This document shows positions 38,501-53,500 of a stretch of DNA of 64,000 bases, one piece after another (position 1 is the first letter of the stretch; each line of letters opens with the position of its first letter). Source of the DNA: Pisaster brevispinus (lineage: Eukaryota > Echinodermata > Asteroidea > Forcipulatida > Asteriidae); assembly GCA_023634235.1 (NCBI GenBank), contig JAMKCF010000014.1, forward strand, positions 5,345,501 through 5,409,500, given 5' to 3'. Made by a program: the position numbers and the translations under genes. Under the pieces are notes generated by a model. That model was not told where the DNA came from and did no database searches. It saw only the letters and a program-made list of their open reading frames with translations.

Positions 38501-41500
38501 TAACTAATCCTATGACCATGTGGTTCATTGCCAAGTTCAAAACCCTGTGTAGGCGGGAAGTCTATGTATATTGCTAAGTTGTACATTTTTGTACGTAACG
38601 CTGCTGATATCATCTACTTGTACGTGGAAACACAGGATAAACTGTAGACAGTGGGTGGACTTGAACATCGGTTACTAAACGATCACGGGTTGTTTTGTTG
38701 TGGGTGCAAATTTAAAGCCCAGTTTAGTGGTTGGTTGTGGGTGTCAATTCCAGAAATCTAACAACTAACCGGTTTTTGTCTGATCTTGAAGAAACCCAGT
38801 GTACCTAGAACACCCAGTGGGTGTTTTTATCCCAGAAAGGTTAAAGTAATAGGACTTATGGATGTACATCTGAGTGGGTGAGATAATAACAACTCATGTA
38901 ATGTAAGTTGTTTTTAGTATTTATTGTTTTGTTTATACCCATTTAAGCCTAGTTTGTGGGCGTCGATCCCAGAAACCCTATACCCTATTTCTGGGTACTT
39001 TTAATGAATACACCACAGTGGGAGTCTTTTTTTTTATTGTGTTGTTGATAAGTGTGCAGCGTTTTTCTGCGTAGCCTGTGAGGATTTCTACGTAAACCTT
39101 GCTGAGTGAATGCATGGAATCAACGTAGCTAGCTCCTCGCATCTGTCTGGCCGATGAATGAAACATGACGTGCCACAGAGCAGTTGTTTTGATTTGCATT
39201 ATGTCATGAGAGGTTTCGTATCACAGCATCTTTATTGTAGGTGATTGTCCACCCCCCCTCCTTTTCTGATCTTTTTTTCCCCTTCCGTCATTCATGATAC
39301 TCTTGTTCCCGTTTTGGAATGTACCATTTTCCATTCCAGGGAATGCACGTTGACACACTTATAAAAGTTGACCAAATTGTGATAAATAACAAAATCCATT
39401 TAAGAAAACACTTTTATAAAAAAAATAAAATAAATAATATGGCATTTGTCCTTGTGAGGCACTGGAACTCAACAGGATTCTAGCCTCATGCTTTTTTTTT
39501 TTGGGGGGGGGAGGGGGGGCGGGGCAGATTGTAAAAATAACAAAAAAATAAAATAGCAGTATTAATTCTGTGCAGAGAATTGTTTTTGAAAGGTATTTTG
39601 TGTTGTGATGTTTACTTCTTCTTTTTGCGAGAAGTCATTGAAACTCATCATAGAAAATATTGAATATTTGTTTTGGTTTTTAAAAGATTGGGGTAACCAA
39701 CTCTTGGGAATTTGCTTATGGAACAAAGTTGCAAACAGATGTATCAAAGAGTTTTAATATTCAATACTTGAAACTTCTTGGCAATCAGCCATGAAGAGTT
39801 TCTGTGGTCCAGAAATGTTCTAAAGCCCTTTCTTACTCTACAGACCTGATTCCCAGGGAACGAATCCCCAGGAAATTCCCAGAAACTTGAACCCCAGTGC
39901 GACCCCCATGTTTATTTCACTTATATGCAATTTCCCTGGGACAAATGTAGACTAGTAATCCAACTCCCAAGTAGCCATACCCCCAGAAGTTTGCTGGGGT
40001 TAGCAATTCAAGTATGAAAAGGTCAACCAATTTTTTCTTGTGAAATTTATTGAGTGTGGAAGAGACCATCTTATAAACGTTACCAAGTTAGAATTTGATT
40101 TCTCTCCACTTAACTTGACTGCGGAGAACTTTGCTGGCTTGAAAGTTTTGTCTTGAGAAGCAAGGCCATTTTCTTTTTGCAAATGTATTTCCAATTGGAA
40201 AATTTAAAGTCTGGGGGATAATTTAGAAGGGGGCACATGGACAAGACCGGGGTCAATTTCAGAGCGCTGCTTAACAGTAAGCAAATGTTCACGCTAACTA
40301 CATGTATAGCAGTAAAATTTGCTCAAGCGTAAGTGTATTTCACAGGTTAGCAAGAAAACTAGGCCGCCATCTTGCGCGTTCACCATGGATTTGAATTTTT
40401 ACGTCATTCATCTTCATACAGTAAGCACCGGAAGGTTAGCATGCCTTTTCGTGTGTTTACGGTTAGCAGCGCTATGAAATGGAAACCTACGCAGTAAGCA
40501 CAAAATCGGCCGTTAAGCAGCTCTATGAAATTGGGCGTAGGGCAGCAGTGACCATGGCCTTCATGGGCGTAGGGCAGCAGTGACCATGACCTTCATGGGC
40601 GTAGGGCAGCAGTGACCATGGCCTTCATGGGCGTAGGGCAGCAGTGACCATGGCCTTCATGGGCGTAGGGCAGCAGTGACCATGGCCTTCATGGGCGTAG
40701 GGCAGCAGTGACCATGGCCTTCATGGGCGTAGGGCAGCAGTGACCATGGCCTTCATGGGCGTAGGGCAGCTGTGACCATGGCCTTCATGGGCTCCATGTA
40801 ATTCCAGGTCTGACTTTGACAGGAATGGCTTGATGAACGGCAATACTTGTAGCACCCCAGAAACAAGACATGTTCCGATGTTCATCAGTCATATCATTTC
40901 CTTCTGATAATTTACTCCCATCATACATGTACATGATCACAGTTTGTTTAAATTTTATTATTATTTGATTAATTACATACACAAATCAATTAGCAATTGT
41001 TAAGTTCCTTGTCTAGACCGAACTGACATGCTTGATACAGTACATGTCCAGTGACTCTTATCAAGCAGATCTTGTTGAAATGTTTTTCCCGGCAAAGGGA
41101 AGATTCCAAGACTATGTAACATTGAACAATATGAGTCAGAAATCTGGTGTTGTTACTTGATCTGGTGAGATTTGCTATTGATAACAACGAACCTCAATGC
41201 ATCAAGTTCAAAACAATCAGAAACCCATACATTCCTGTGGTCAGCTGTTATGTAAGTAATTGTCTGCCATAAAAACCTTGTCATGTTTTTATTTTTATTT
41301 TGATGTACGAGTACATGGTCATCTTATTACTAAGGTTTGACAATTACAGTTGTCTTGATATTGTATCAAGGGAACCGTGATGTTCGTTGATAACATAGAG
41401 TTACAATATACAGGATCATGTTGCAATGTGGGTTATTGCTAATACTCTAAATTGTCTAATGGCTATTGTCCATGTAATCAGGTTTAGGATGCTAAGGTCA

Positions 41501-44500
41501 TGGGTACAGGACTTGATTTATTAGTAGCCACCAGCCCAACATGAACATGGCATCGCTAGTCAAGAAAGCTGCTCGCTAGTCAGACTTGGGTCGTACATGT
41601 AGGTAACTAGCTGAGTGAGCTAGTCAAACCTGTCTCTTACATAGGTAGCTGGGCTGGCTAGTTAAACTTGGCTCTAAGGTAGCCCAGCTGGTTAGTCAAA
41701 CTGGCTCTTGGGTAGCTTGGCGGGCTAATCAAACTTGGCACTTACATGTAGGTAGCCTGGTGGGCTAGTCAAACTTGGCACTTACATGTAGGTATCCTGG
41801 TGGGCTAGTCAAACTTGGCACTTACATGTAGGTAGCTTGGTGGGCTAGTCAAACTTGGCACTTACATACATAATACATGTAGGTAGCCCGGCAGGTTAGT
41901 CAAACTTGGCACTTACATGTAGGTAGCCTGGTGGGCTAGTCAAACTTGGCTCTAAGGTAGCCCCCAGCTGGTTTGTCAAACCTGGCTCTTAGATAGCGCG
42001 GGTGACTAGTCAAACTTGGCTTTTAAGTAGCCTGACAGGCTAGTCAGACTTGGCTCTTACGTTAGGTAGCCTGGCTAGTCAATTTGGACTAATCAAACGC
42101 ATGGCTGACTAGCCCAGAGGACTAGTCAAATGCATGGCTGACTAGCCCAGAGGACTAGTCAAAGGCATGGCTGACTAGCCCATAGGACTAGTCAAATGCA
42201 TGGCTGACTAGCCCAGAGGACTAGTCAAATGCATGGCTGACTAGCCCAGAGGACTAGTCAAATGCATGGCTGACTAGCCCAGAGTACTAGTCGAATGCAT
42301 GGCTGACTAGCCCAGAGTACTAGTCAAATGCATGGCTGACTAGCCCAGAGTACTAGTCAAATGCATGGCTGACTAGTCAAATGCATGGCTGACTAGCCCA
42401 GAGTACTAGTCAAATGCATGGCTGACTAGCCCAGAGTACTAGTCAAATGTATGGCTGACTAGCCCAGAAAGTTAGTGCAAGGCTTGTGAATACAAAATAT
42501 GGTGCACCAGAGGTGACAACAGATTTAGAGTCTCTTCACAATCGTGCATATTACAGGAGCTAGACTTTTCCCTCAGTCTAGCTCTAATTATCCTCGACCA
42601 AATGGCAGGTAGGCAAGATGTTTGCACGGGGACTGCTTTTCTTATTTGGGAAAAAAACAAAAACAACCCAAAACCCCTAAAGTTTCAGTTGCTTCCCCAC
42701 ACAATCATCAACAAAACCTGAGGCTGAAACGAAAACAGATTTAAGACTGGCTCCTTTTCTTTATTGATCAGCTGATTACACTGACAACCCAGGAAACCCA
42801 ACACAGATTCATGTACATGTCGCGGGACAAAAGTCTATTTAACGTAATTTCTTGGGTTTCCCAGTGAGAAACCATGGACCATGGTTTGTGCCTTGATGTA
42901 CAGGTACGTTTCTGCACTACATGTTTTTGTTACATAGCGTGTGCGTGAGTGTGTGTGTGTGTTCAGTGTAGCGGGCTACATTACCAAAATAGGTCACTTC
43001 GAAAGAGGGCAAGTTGAAACCTGACTCCATGACTGAGTTAAGATAAACCAGACTTCTGTACCCACTCTGTGCACTGAAGCTTCAGTCCGAAGGTTACAAT
43101 AGAGTATAAGCCTACTTGGTAGTGAATAATCTACAAAGAAAGGAAATATCTACAAAGACGTACGGCCAGCAGTTCGGAATGTATTTATTTATTTGTTAAT
43201 GTAGTCACAGGTTACTGGATTACAGTTGACATTTTACAGCCAAAGTCTGTGTTTCAATCTGTGGTGTTAAAGTTGTTACTTAATTTTTGGGGCGAGCTGC
43301 AAAAATAAACCCACCATAGACCGAATTGCCTGCCACACGTGACCCACATATGTACATCCACATCTACAGTGTGTGTGAAATTAGCAGGACATACATTGTA
43401 GTTCAGTCCGCAGTTTTTTACTAGTGTAGATGTCCATTAAAATGTGCACAATGTTTGGTGTACGCAAGGTTTGGGCAAAGACATTCTGTTGTCAGTGTGT
43501 TGAATGTTTAATGTTCATTTATAACTTTATGGTCATGTTACACTGTAAGATTGTTTGACTGTTTAGAAAGAGAAACCATTTGTGCATGGTTTGTACTACG
43601 AGGTTATTCAGCCATGTAAAAACTATAATTTTTATTTATTATACAAATCCTTAATCCATGACAGCACATACAGAACTTTTGTTTTGAAATTACCTCTTTA
43701 CCCATGAAAAATGGAATACGTGCAGCATGCTGAAGGCATTTGTAATAGCAAAGTTCAACCTTCAAAAATGTTAATAGGATCTCTTGTAATAAATCAAATG
43801 AGGCGACGCTTCAAGGAATTTTTTTCTGTCCTTACTTAAAACAAATTTTTCTCAGAAATATTGGAGGAGTAATGAAAAAAATAACACAAGATGTAAACTA
43901 ACACTTGTAGGTAGGCTTCATGTATATAAGCAGTGTTTGAAAGCATGCACTGTATAGCTTTTGCTTATGGTATAGCAACTAGCATTGGTCTTTGAACAGG
44001 TAACAGTAGTATAGTCCTCTAGTTATATTATAAACAGTACATCATGAATCTAGTGTCTGTAGAGGGTTGAGTTTTGGGGAAATCAAAGCAAATTCCAAGT
44101 TTTAGCGATGGTTGTCGTTATGCTTATTTATGCGCAATTGCCAAACCATAATTCAGGACTAAATGAAAATTGTGCTCAAACATGAGTGCATTTGAGGTGG
44201 GAATATTTCTCAGAATTGTTGGTAAGTTCTAACCATGTAGACTTTGATAACTCGTTTTGTCTTTTTAAATTTGAGTCACCTAAGCTGTACTGTCTTAAAG
44301 ATCAAATATGGTTTCTTGTTCCAAGGGAAGGGTTTAGAATGTCGGAACCGTTTACCGTAAGGAGTTGCAGAATTTATCATCCAAATATTTGCTCAAGTCT
44401 ACCAGTTTTTGGGGGTGTTTATTTATTTTGACATAACACTGAAGAGTTGATTAGAATTGCTAAGTGAGCGTGATTATTCTCAGTGAAAATTTGATGTATT

Positions 44501-47500
44501 ATGAATGTGTGGTCTTCACACTAGAAGACTAGTGTACACTATACATGGGCATATAGACAGTGTGCTGTTGATCATTGTGAAACTGTGTACTGCACATCAT
44601 TATCTATCTGTGTGTGGATTATTACCACCACCACCCCTATAATGATGTGCACATCCCTCTCCCTTCCCTCATCCCGACAAAACCCAAACACCCCCTTGTG
44701 ATAATGGACCAAGCCGGCTCTTTGATGCAAACACAAAGAGCACTGGGAAGCCAACAGCATTATGCACACAGACTGTTCCCAATATAGCCTGCCCAATCCA
44801 CATGTGCATAGCTAATGTATGTGAACTGGCTGTGATCTGATACAGCAACCATAACCTTCTCTCCAGTACACCCACACCGTTAGTTAGCGCTCTAATTCAC
44901 CGGTGCCAGGGAGTGTGGCACCTGAGAGGTTGCTCTGGGTCTGATACAGCAAGGGGGCACAACATCTAGACATCACCACCAAGCACATTTCACCGTGTCT
45001 AGCCAGTGTGGGAGGAGGGAGTCCCCCACCCTTTTCCTTTAAACCTTCGATCTCTCCAGCCACTGCTGCTGAAAAATCCCCCACACAACAAACCACATTG
45101 GGTGTCTCACTACTGGGGAATTCCTATATGGAACAGTGCCAAGATTGTGGTCATTAGTGTATTAAAGCGACGCTCTGGCAAAACAGCCACATTGAAGGAT
45201 TATAGTATAGCCACTGCAGGAGTGACCGGCCACTGTGTGGCCATGGACTATTGCACTCGTGGCTGGAATCTAGTGACCGAACTGACCTGTCCGTAGCAGC
45301 AGCAAGCAGCAGACCGTCTATATGGTCCTATTGATTTTCCCATTGGAATCTATACAAGTGGTTATTGTACCTTCTGGCAGCGCTTCAGCCAGTGGATAGA
45401 GGTGAGCACAGTACGTTGGCATTCCTGCCACTCATTGTTATTATGTGCTTTTCATTGACTGACTGCATGCATGCATACATTGTGGTGTACGTGCATAATG
45501 CCTTGACTGCCTGCCAAGAAAAAAAACCACAAAAAACCACATGGCTTGTTGGAGTGTCTTTACTCAAACAGCCTCTGGTCCTTTGTCTAAAACTTGGTCA
45601 CTTCATCAAGATTGTTGGTTGTTTTTATTTTCACTGTATATATATCAGTACACTCTGAAACGCCTTCTTTATTTTGCGCGAAGCTTTTTTAATTTGTGTG
45701 TGTCGGTCTATTCCGTGTAGTCATTGGGACTTCCTATAGTAGCATTTGGTTATTGATTCGCGAAGGATCACTTGGACTTGGTGTGTATTAATGAACTTAG
45801 TATTTCCAGATTACTGTTGAAAGGCTGTTGGGGTGGCAACCGGCAACTAATTTGGTGAGTTCTCATTACTCATGCTACGTTGTGATAAACTTTTCTCACA
45901 GAAGGAAATCTTGATTGAATTTTCTTTTTGTAAGCAGTTGACTGAAGTTTACAGAATGGATTTTTATTTTAAAAGCAGTGTGTCTTGATTTAGGTGTAAT
46001 CACATTTGCTATTTTATGTAATTATTTGTATCAGGGATAAAGAATAATCATACTTAAGATTTTACGGGATTTTAAATCTAATTGATCTCTCCTCACCGGG
46101 CACACTCAGTGGGTCAGTGGTTCTGCTCTAGATAGAATGTTGGGGTCATGGGTTCGAATCCAATCTGACTAGCGTAGCCTGTGGATTTTTCCCCTGTTAG
46201 ACTTGGAAGCACTGAGAATAGCCTACAGTGCTTATCACACACCAGTGTACAGGTTGTACCAACTTGCTTTTTCTTCCAATACAATTACACAAAACCAAAA
46301 TGAGGGAGAATAGGGAAACAGTGTGGCCCTTTTATTGAGGACAAGGAGAACCATTAGTCAGTGATAGCACTGTCACTTACAGGGGGTAGGGAACATGACA
46401 TTGAAAGTGGCAGTACGGTGAACGTTATATTCACTGCATAACAATTAATAACCTGTATTCTAATTAAACTTGTGTTCAGTTTCAAAATTACTAAAAAATT
46501 ACCATAAATTTGTCATTTTTTAGTATAAAGCATTTATCAAACTTTGTACATGTACAATTTCCATAAAAGGAACCTCCAGCACCATACGGGCAGATACAAC
46601 AACTTCAGAAGTACAATAAATAGACTTTTAAAAAAGGAACACAAAACTAATCTGTGTAACTTTTACATTGAATGGAAATCCTTTGAATTGACTCGGTTTT
46701 CAAAAAATAGAAAATGACACCAGGATATGACAAAAGTTTTTATTTTATTTACATGTATTTGTTTACTCCCAATGGGAATATATGTTTTAAATGTTTTATT
46801 ATGACAAGGAAATGATGCATGGAAGTGTATGACGATGCTGGCATGGTTTTCAGGAAATAATTTCCTTTTTTTTTCAGGAAATAAGTCCAGTTGGTGAATA
46901 AAATCCGGTAAAAAGCTCAACATAGATTAACCTTACAAGGACATAATGTACATGTCATAAAGACTTAACTATTATAGTTCAAGCTGCCATTAAAGGCACA
47001 TTTTCAGTACTTTTAAGTGTTTGATATGGAATTCTAACAGGTGACCGGCTGTTACATATTTCTTGAACCGGTGTCCATATTTTTGGTTGTAGGTGAAGAT
47101 GAAAGGTTAGAATATGATGCAGTAATTTCTCAGGATTTTTCCTGATTTCAAGATTTTCTCTAAACCTCAAGCCTTCTTGGAAGAGGTAAAGCTGCTCACC
47201 AAACGGAGAAAAAATAGTCTACATTCAGCGTTCTCCTTTAATAGTGGTTTGTTGGCCAAGTACCAGTTGAAACACCTGAGGACCAGTCAAAATTCACTCC
47301 AAGTAGTCTGGCTGGCTAGTTCAGTGTTGAAAAGCATCCCTATTTCATTTTGGACTAGTGAAAAAGCTGACCAACTAGTGGAAATGACAAGCCAGCTAGT
47401 TCTGCTGGCTAGTCACTGAAGAAGTTAATGGCAAACCCTGACATGGTGTACAAACCTGTAGTTTTGTATTTCTGGTGTTGCACAGAGTCTGGAAACCCCC

Positions 47501-50500
47501 TGAATTGTAAACATCTGGGAGGCTCTGGGTGGAAAATAAGGGGGATCCCAGGCCTACAAGCTACTTTTCAGGAATATTCATATTGGTCAAATCTCCTTCT
47601 TGTTGATGTACAAGGGAAAGCCAGGTACTAATTTCACGGCTCTAGTTACTACAACGAATAAACTGGTGCATAGAGAAGCAGACAGATCCGAATGTAAGCG
47701 AATGTGTTACTAAGCATTTCTCGCTTGCACACCTCGTGCAGAAGTTCAATGCTTACCCTGTAAGCGGAGAATGGTGACTGAAGAGGCAAGAATTTGGGGG
47801 TAAACAGAGCCATGAAAATGGGCCCAGATGGTGTACCACCTTGAAAAGGGATCGGTCTCTCATTGGTGGGTAGTCTGAGCAAAGTTGTTGTCTAGAGCCA
47901 TAGAGCTGTAAAAACATGTGCATGGGGGATAAAGACTTAGAATTTAGTTTTAAAACAATGTTAAGCACTCATGCACAGTTTAAGTCTGTAGTCAGCTCGG
48001 GTGGGATTCGAACCCAGGTTTGTCTGCATTCTAGAGCATGTCTGTATCTGCTAGACTATCAAGCTCCTCTGCTGATGAGACTTGGTTGAATCCTACAATA
48101 ACATGTACACCAACAGTTGGTACCATCATTGTTCTATGGTAGAGTGGGTCCTTTATCTGCGAGACAATCAATACAATACAAAAAAGCCTTGTTGGAAATT
48201 GATAGTCATACCATACAAGGATTTTAATATGTAATAGTTTTGTTTGAAGTCTCTGAAGAAGTGATCCATAGACCAACGGAAGTTCTACATGTGCTTTAAT
48301 AGAGGCCCCACCCTGTGTAGATGTGTTCAGTCAATAAAAGAGGCATTATAAAAAGTCACATAAAGAGGTGACCTCTCTTGTGGTCATTGATTTTTTTATT
48401 TTTGGGGGGTTGAGTGTGACCCTTTGGGAGCACACCTGCCCAGCATGCAAACATCTAGACATGTACTAATACCAGGGGCATTGTCCTGCTGTGGTCCAGT
48501 CCTTTCTGTATGGTCCAACCATGGTCCAACCATGTCAATAATCTTCCTTGACTGTAAACTGTACTCAGTGCATTGTTTGCAATCAATCATCACTTCTCAA
48601 GATCATTGTTGGAAGATAATTATTCTAATCCTCTTGATTTTCTCAGGAACATTGCAGTCATGTTGTGTAAAGTCAATTGTCAAATCATTTCCGTCTGTAT
48701 CGGCATTTTCTTTCCTATAGTAGTTCACATTAAATCCTTTTTGGTTTTTAGTGACCCTATAGTCCAGCACTGAGAATTCAGGTCCACTAATTTAAAGAGC
48801 AGGGAGAAAACCAAATGAAAGTACAAGTAGGTTCTCCTTTACACCAGTCGCTGGTCAAATGCCAGTTAAAACACCAGCTGGACCAGTCAAAATTCTCTCC
48901 AAGTGGTCCGGCTGGCTAGCTCAGGGTTGAAAAGCAGCCCTGTTCAATATGAAATATTATATGGATAAGTGAAAAAGGTGGTCTGGACTAGTCAAATGAC
49001 AAGCTAACTGGTCTTGCTGGGCAGCCACTGAAAACGACGTTCTGATCAGTATGGTCCACCTGTCTCCAAGAGGATATGGTTTTAGACAGCCATATCCTAC
49101 TGATCCAGAACTTACACCATCACTTCGCTTGAGATTATTGACATGGTGTAACCATACTCCGTGGGTTCTACATTTACATCATGGAGTTTGTCAACATCGC
49201 AGAATGTACTTCGTTGTTTGATAACACAACAACAGGGGGGAACCCCTGGTTTATAGACATTTATGTGCAAAACATATTTCCTTTGTGTAAAGGTTGAGGG
49301 TTATGAGTTGAGTTCCTCTGTGGTTCAACCAGGCACATTCATGTACAGTAAACATAATATGTACATGGATGTGCTTTCTGCATTGGCAAGCCCAATATTT
49401 TGTTTATATGGGATTTTGTTGTTCAATTCAGAGGTGATCTCTTTCTGCTGCAGCACACCTGGGAATTTGTATGGAGTCCTTTGTGGATGAATTCACACCT
49501 GTTGATGTTATTGTGGGGCTCAACAATACACTTTGATGTTTATCTCTCTAGCTCTGATGGCTGACATACTTGTTGTTGTTCTGTCAAGTTGTACAGGAAC
49601 ATTGTGCATGGCATTATTGTACAGATTGTACATGTATGTATAATGTACATGGTGTAAATTGCATTCAGTTTGGTGAACAGGTTTTGGTAACCCTGTACAT
49701 AAGCAGTGAATTTGCGGGTGCAACCGTGTGTAAATCTCCTTTAAGAGAAGTATTGGTTCTGAGAAGAACCGTGTGGTCTTGACGTTTCGAAGACTATACT
49801 TTGCTCGTTTTCGGAATCCACACTATGCAAAACTTCAAACATCACTTATAAACAGTGAAGTTCGTCAGCATCTTCTGAGACTACTGGCCCCACACTCAGG
49901 GAAGTTATCCAGCAATTCTCTGCTTAGCTGAGTATACATTGTAGCAGGGGACCAGTTGTACAAAATATACATGATATGGTGTTTTGGCTGATAACCTGTT
50001 TCCGGTAAATCAGTTTTGCAGCTCTACAAAATTTTGCCCTGGTATTTTCTGAAAAGAGACTGATGATGTAATGTAAAGTTCAAATCTGGTTGGCCCCAAT
50101 CATTATTCGTTGAGTTCTTTGTGCATTATAATCATGTATGTACAAGTACATGTACGGGTACATGTACGTGTTTTGAATCTTTATGGATAAAGTATATTTG
50201 TATATCCTGTTCATGTAGAGGATTACAAACAACTTGGTGTAAGCTGGGAGTGACCGAGTTTGGACAAATGTTTTTGGGTGCAGGGACGGCTACAGTACAC
50301 GGTTTCAAACATTCAGTGCAGGTAAAAAAAGCATGTCTACAACATTGGTCGTTGTCAAAAACCAGTATCCACACTTTCTGTGAGCCAACATAAAACCTTA
50401 GGCTCAATCCGTAATCGGAGTTACGAGAAAATATATGCTGTGGAAAAAAACCCAACCCAATTACCTTTTCACTCTTTTCAAACATCAGGTTTTCGACTCC

Positions 50501-53500
50501 AGGCATAAAAAGTAGTTGTTTTAGTAAAAAAACTACCAATGTACCATTTCAAGCAGAAATACTTAAAGGGAAGTTTTCCACCATGTAAGTCATATACTGT
50601 TAGCATTTATCAAGTAGGGTTTGTGGATTCACCATGTAAACAATTCTCTTGAGCTGTGGTGGTTTTGAGAGACCGGTGGTTAACATTTCGACCAGTATGC
50701 TCTGATTGTCTTCAGGAGAAAGACCCTTTAACTTGTTTAGAGTTGGCATCAGTGTCAATCCCCTGCATGTGCATTACAAAACACAACAAATAAAAACAAC
50801 AAAATCTTCTTTGTGATGCAGCTTGCGGAAGCTGTAAACTTGCCAGCTGGACCTAGTGGAGAGAAGTTTTTATTGGCACTCATCTCTAACTGGCATTTGG
50901 CCAGGAATCCACTGGTACTGTGAACACTGGTGCTCCACAAAATGTTTCGTATTTTGGGGATATTTTCATAGGTGTACTTTGAGTTCCACTTTGAGCTCTG
51001 CATGTACTTGCTATCAATGTTTACAATCTGTGTGAACTCAGAAGCGTGTTTGTGTGTGGGTACAACGTGTACTGTTTACTGTTGTCAGTCACCTGTGCGT
51101 GTTACATGATCCCATGTAAGCAAGCAATGTTTTGATTTCATCTCGGTGCCTGATACTATTGAAAATGTCACTAAATACTTACGGCCTGATAACCTACAAA
51201 GTTAAACTGGTGTACCCGGATTATCAGGAAAGTGTTGCCACAGTGACGAGCCGGTGAGACCAAAAATGGGCAGAAGGAGAATGAAAGATAAAAGGGTTTT
51301 TAACTTCTGGACATTGTATGTGAATGCGTCAGAGTGCTTCTGTGTGACGAACGATTTGTCAAAACATGTCTGCCGTATACAATGGAGAGAATGTTGTAAA
51401 CAAATAAACCAATTGAATAAAGACATAACTTGTTTTTTTTTTTACTAAGGTGTTTGTGTGTGTGTTAGTCAATGAAATGAAGACTTATTGTTTGAAAAGT
51501 CTTGAATCTTTAGCCTGAGGGTTAGGATGATCTATCAAAGGGTAGAAATGTCGGCGTAAATATGATATCTTAAAAAATAATTTACCCGGCTGAAGTTCTT
51601 ATGTTTAAGCATCATCCATCGCCCTTTTCATGCTACTGAGTCTGTTCCAAGGAAATAGAAGCTCCAGGAAACTTCACCACTATCTCATGTTTGTTTCGCA
51701 CTTGATGCAATTTTTCTGGGAGAATGGCACATTTGATATGGTAACTCCGATGTCGGGCCCCCTTAATTTAACCCAACACCTGAGTGGGGAAGTAGCTAAT
51801 TCCCGGGAGTTTGCTAGGGTTAGCAAGTCCCAGTGGGAAGAGGTCTACCAAATTTTCTGAAACTGATCACTTTTGTGAAAGTGGCTTATTAGTACATGTA
51901 ATCACTCTTTGGTCATTGGTCAGTTGTATCATGGAAAGTTTCTCACTCACAGTCATACAGTGTTAGTACCTAGACCATGAAACCCTTATTTACTAAAACT
52001 TTTAAAAGAGTGACCCTGTACATTCCAGGGCATTTACTTGCAGGCAAGATACTACATTGGTCGTATGGGAGGTTTGACATGTTCTATCATGATTTCCACA
52101 TAAATTTGAGTTTCCATAAAAATAACAGCTGTACACATTATTTGAAGATGTGCCCCCTTTCTTCACATGAAAAGTTGATAAAAATTAGACAACGCAATCT
52201 TGAGAAGATTGGGCTGCGTACAAATTGTGCCTGCAGGAAGTCCAGGCTCTGTTGCTCTTTTGTCCACATACATTGTATGATGTCCCATGTCACATAGGGG
52301 TATATTTGGAGCTCACCCTACATTACATGTATGTGCATGCACTTCAGATCCAGTTGCATATTTAATGCGTGTAGCTATTTGAAGTAAGCAACTTGGATTT
52401 GCTGCTTTTTAAATGGAAGCCGATTTGGCCGTCCTGTTTCCAAATTGTTGGTTAAAAACCCTGGTAACAACAGCCAGAAGATTAACCAGCATTGACCAGC
52501 ACTGGGAGATTTCTCTATGATGCAAGTTACGTGTACATGTACATGCAGGCCTACTCTGTTGTGTGTTATCAATTAGGGCGTCTGGCCAGTTACATTTTAT
52601 GGCATAGTAGGGGTGTCCTAAGCTGAGGAGACTTTCATGGTCAAACAAGTTAAGAATGTCTGAGCATCTGACGACCACTTACAAAATATAAAATATCTTA
52701 TGTAGGAAAATGGCAGGGACTGCAGGTCTGAACTTTGGATGTTGCAGAGCAGCGCAATCCATCGGTTGGGAGCCGCAGCGAATCATGCATACCTAATTTC
52801 TATTTCCAATGTGGAAGCCCCCTGTCCTGACGTTTGCTGAATGACACATCAGTCGTGATAGACGCGGCGTGGAAGTCCTAATTAATCTATGAATAGACCT
52901 TGTGGCCAACCGTAATCGCACCCGCAGATTTCCTACACTTCCTTGGAATCAGGCAACATTGCGTTGCAGCTAACCGCAATCAGGTTGGCCACGTACACCG
53001 GGGCATCTGAGAGTTCACTCTCCCAAACGCATCTCTTACAAACTGTCATCAGAGTTTCTTGAAAATCGAATTGTTCAATTTTAATAACTCTTTGTCTCGA
53101 TGTCTAGATAATCTTTTCTGTGAACTTCGCAGAGATGAAAAATATCAGAGGTTTATCTGAATTCAGATGCTTATAAAATACTTGACTACGGAAAAGAAAA
53201 GCCGTTATTTTCTTCCGATATGAATGAAGCTCGCTCTTTCTTTGATTGATTTTTCCAGCACTGAGGACACCGTTCCCAGAATCTCCTCGAAAATCTATAA
53301 CTCCAGGGGTTACCAAGAGGTGGAAATGGCAGCATTTCACACGTTTTTTTCTCTCCTTCCTCTGTGTTGATTTTGGGGGATTTTGTTAGGGTTTTTTTCT
53401 CAAGGGTTAGAGCTCCCAGTGATGAGCTTTACAAGATCTTTCTCTGCATCGAGGATAAAGAATGGTTTTTATGTGTGTGTGTCCTTCAGGTTTGGGGGTG

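Larger units (their letters stand above)
40151..40810 (-). mobile_element. R1 repeat split by an R3 MITE and a tandem expansion
   Basis: The left part (CAAGGCCATTTTC, AGGGGGCACATGGACAAGACC) stops at about 40250, where an R3 MITE begins. The R1 end (CTCCATGTAATTCCAGGTC) resumes after the 32-bp array at about 40790. The array unit contains GTGACCATGGCC, similar to the R1 GGCCATGG core. Confidence 0.75.

Noticed and set aside
40534..42471. CRISPR-like arrays of 32-40-bp units
   Set aside because: The units are directly contiguous with no unique spacers, and this is a eukaryotic genome. They are minisatellites.
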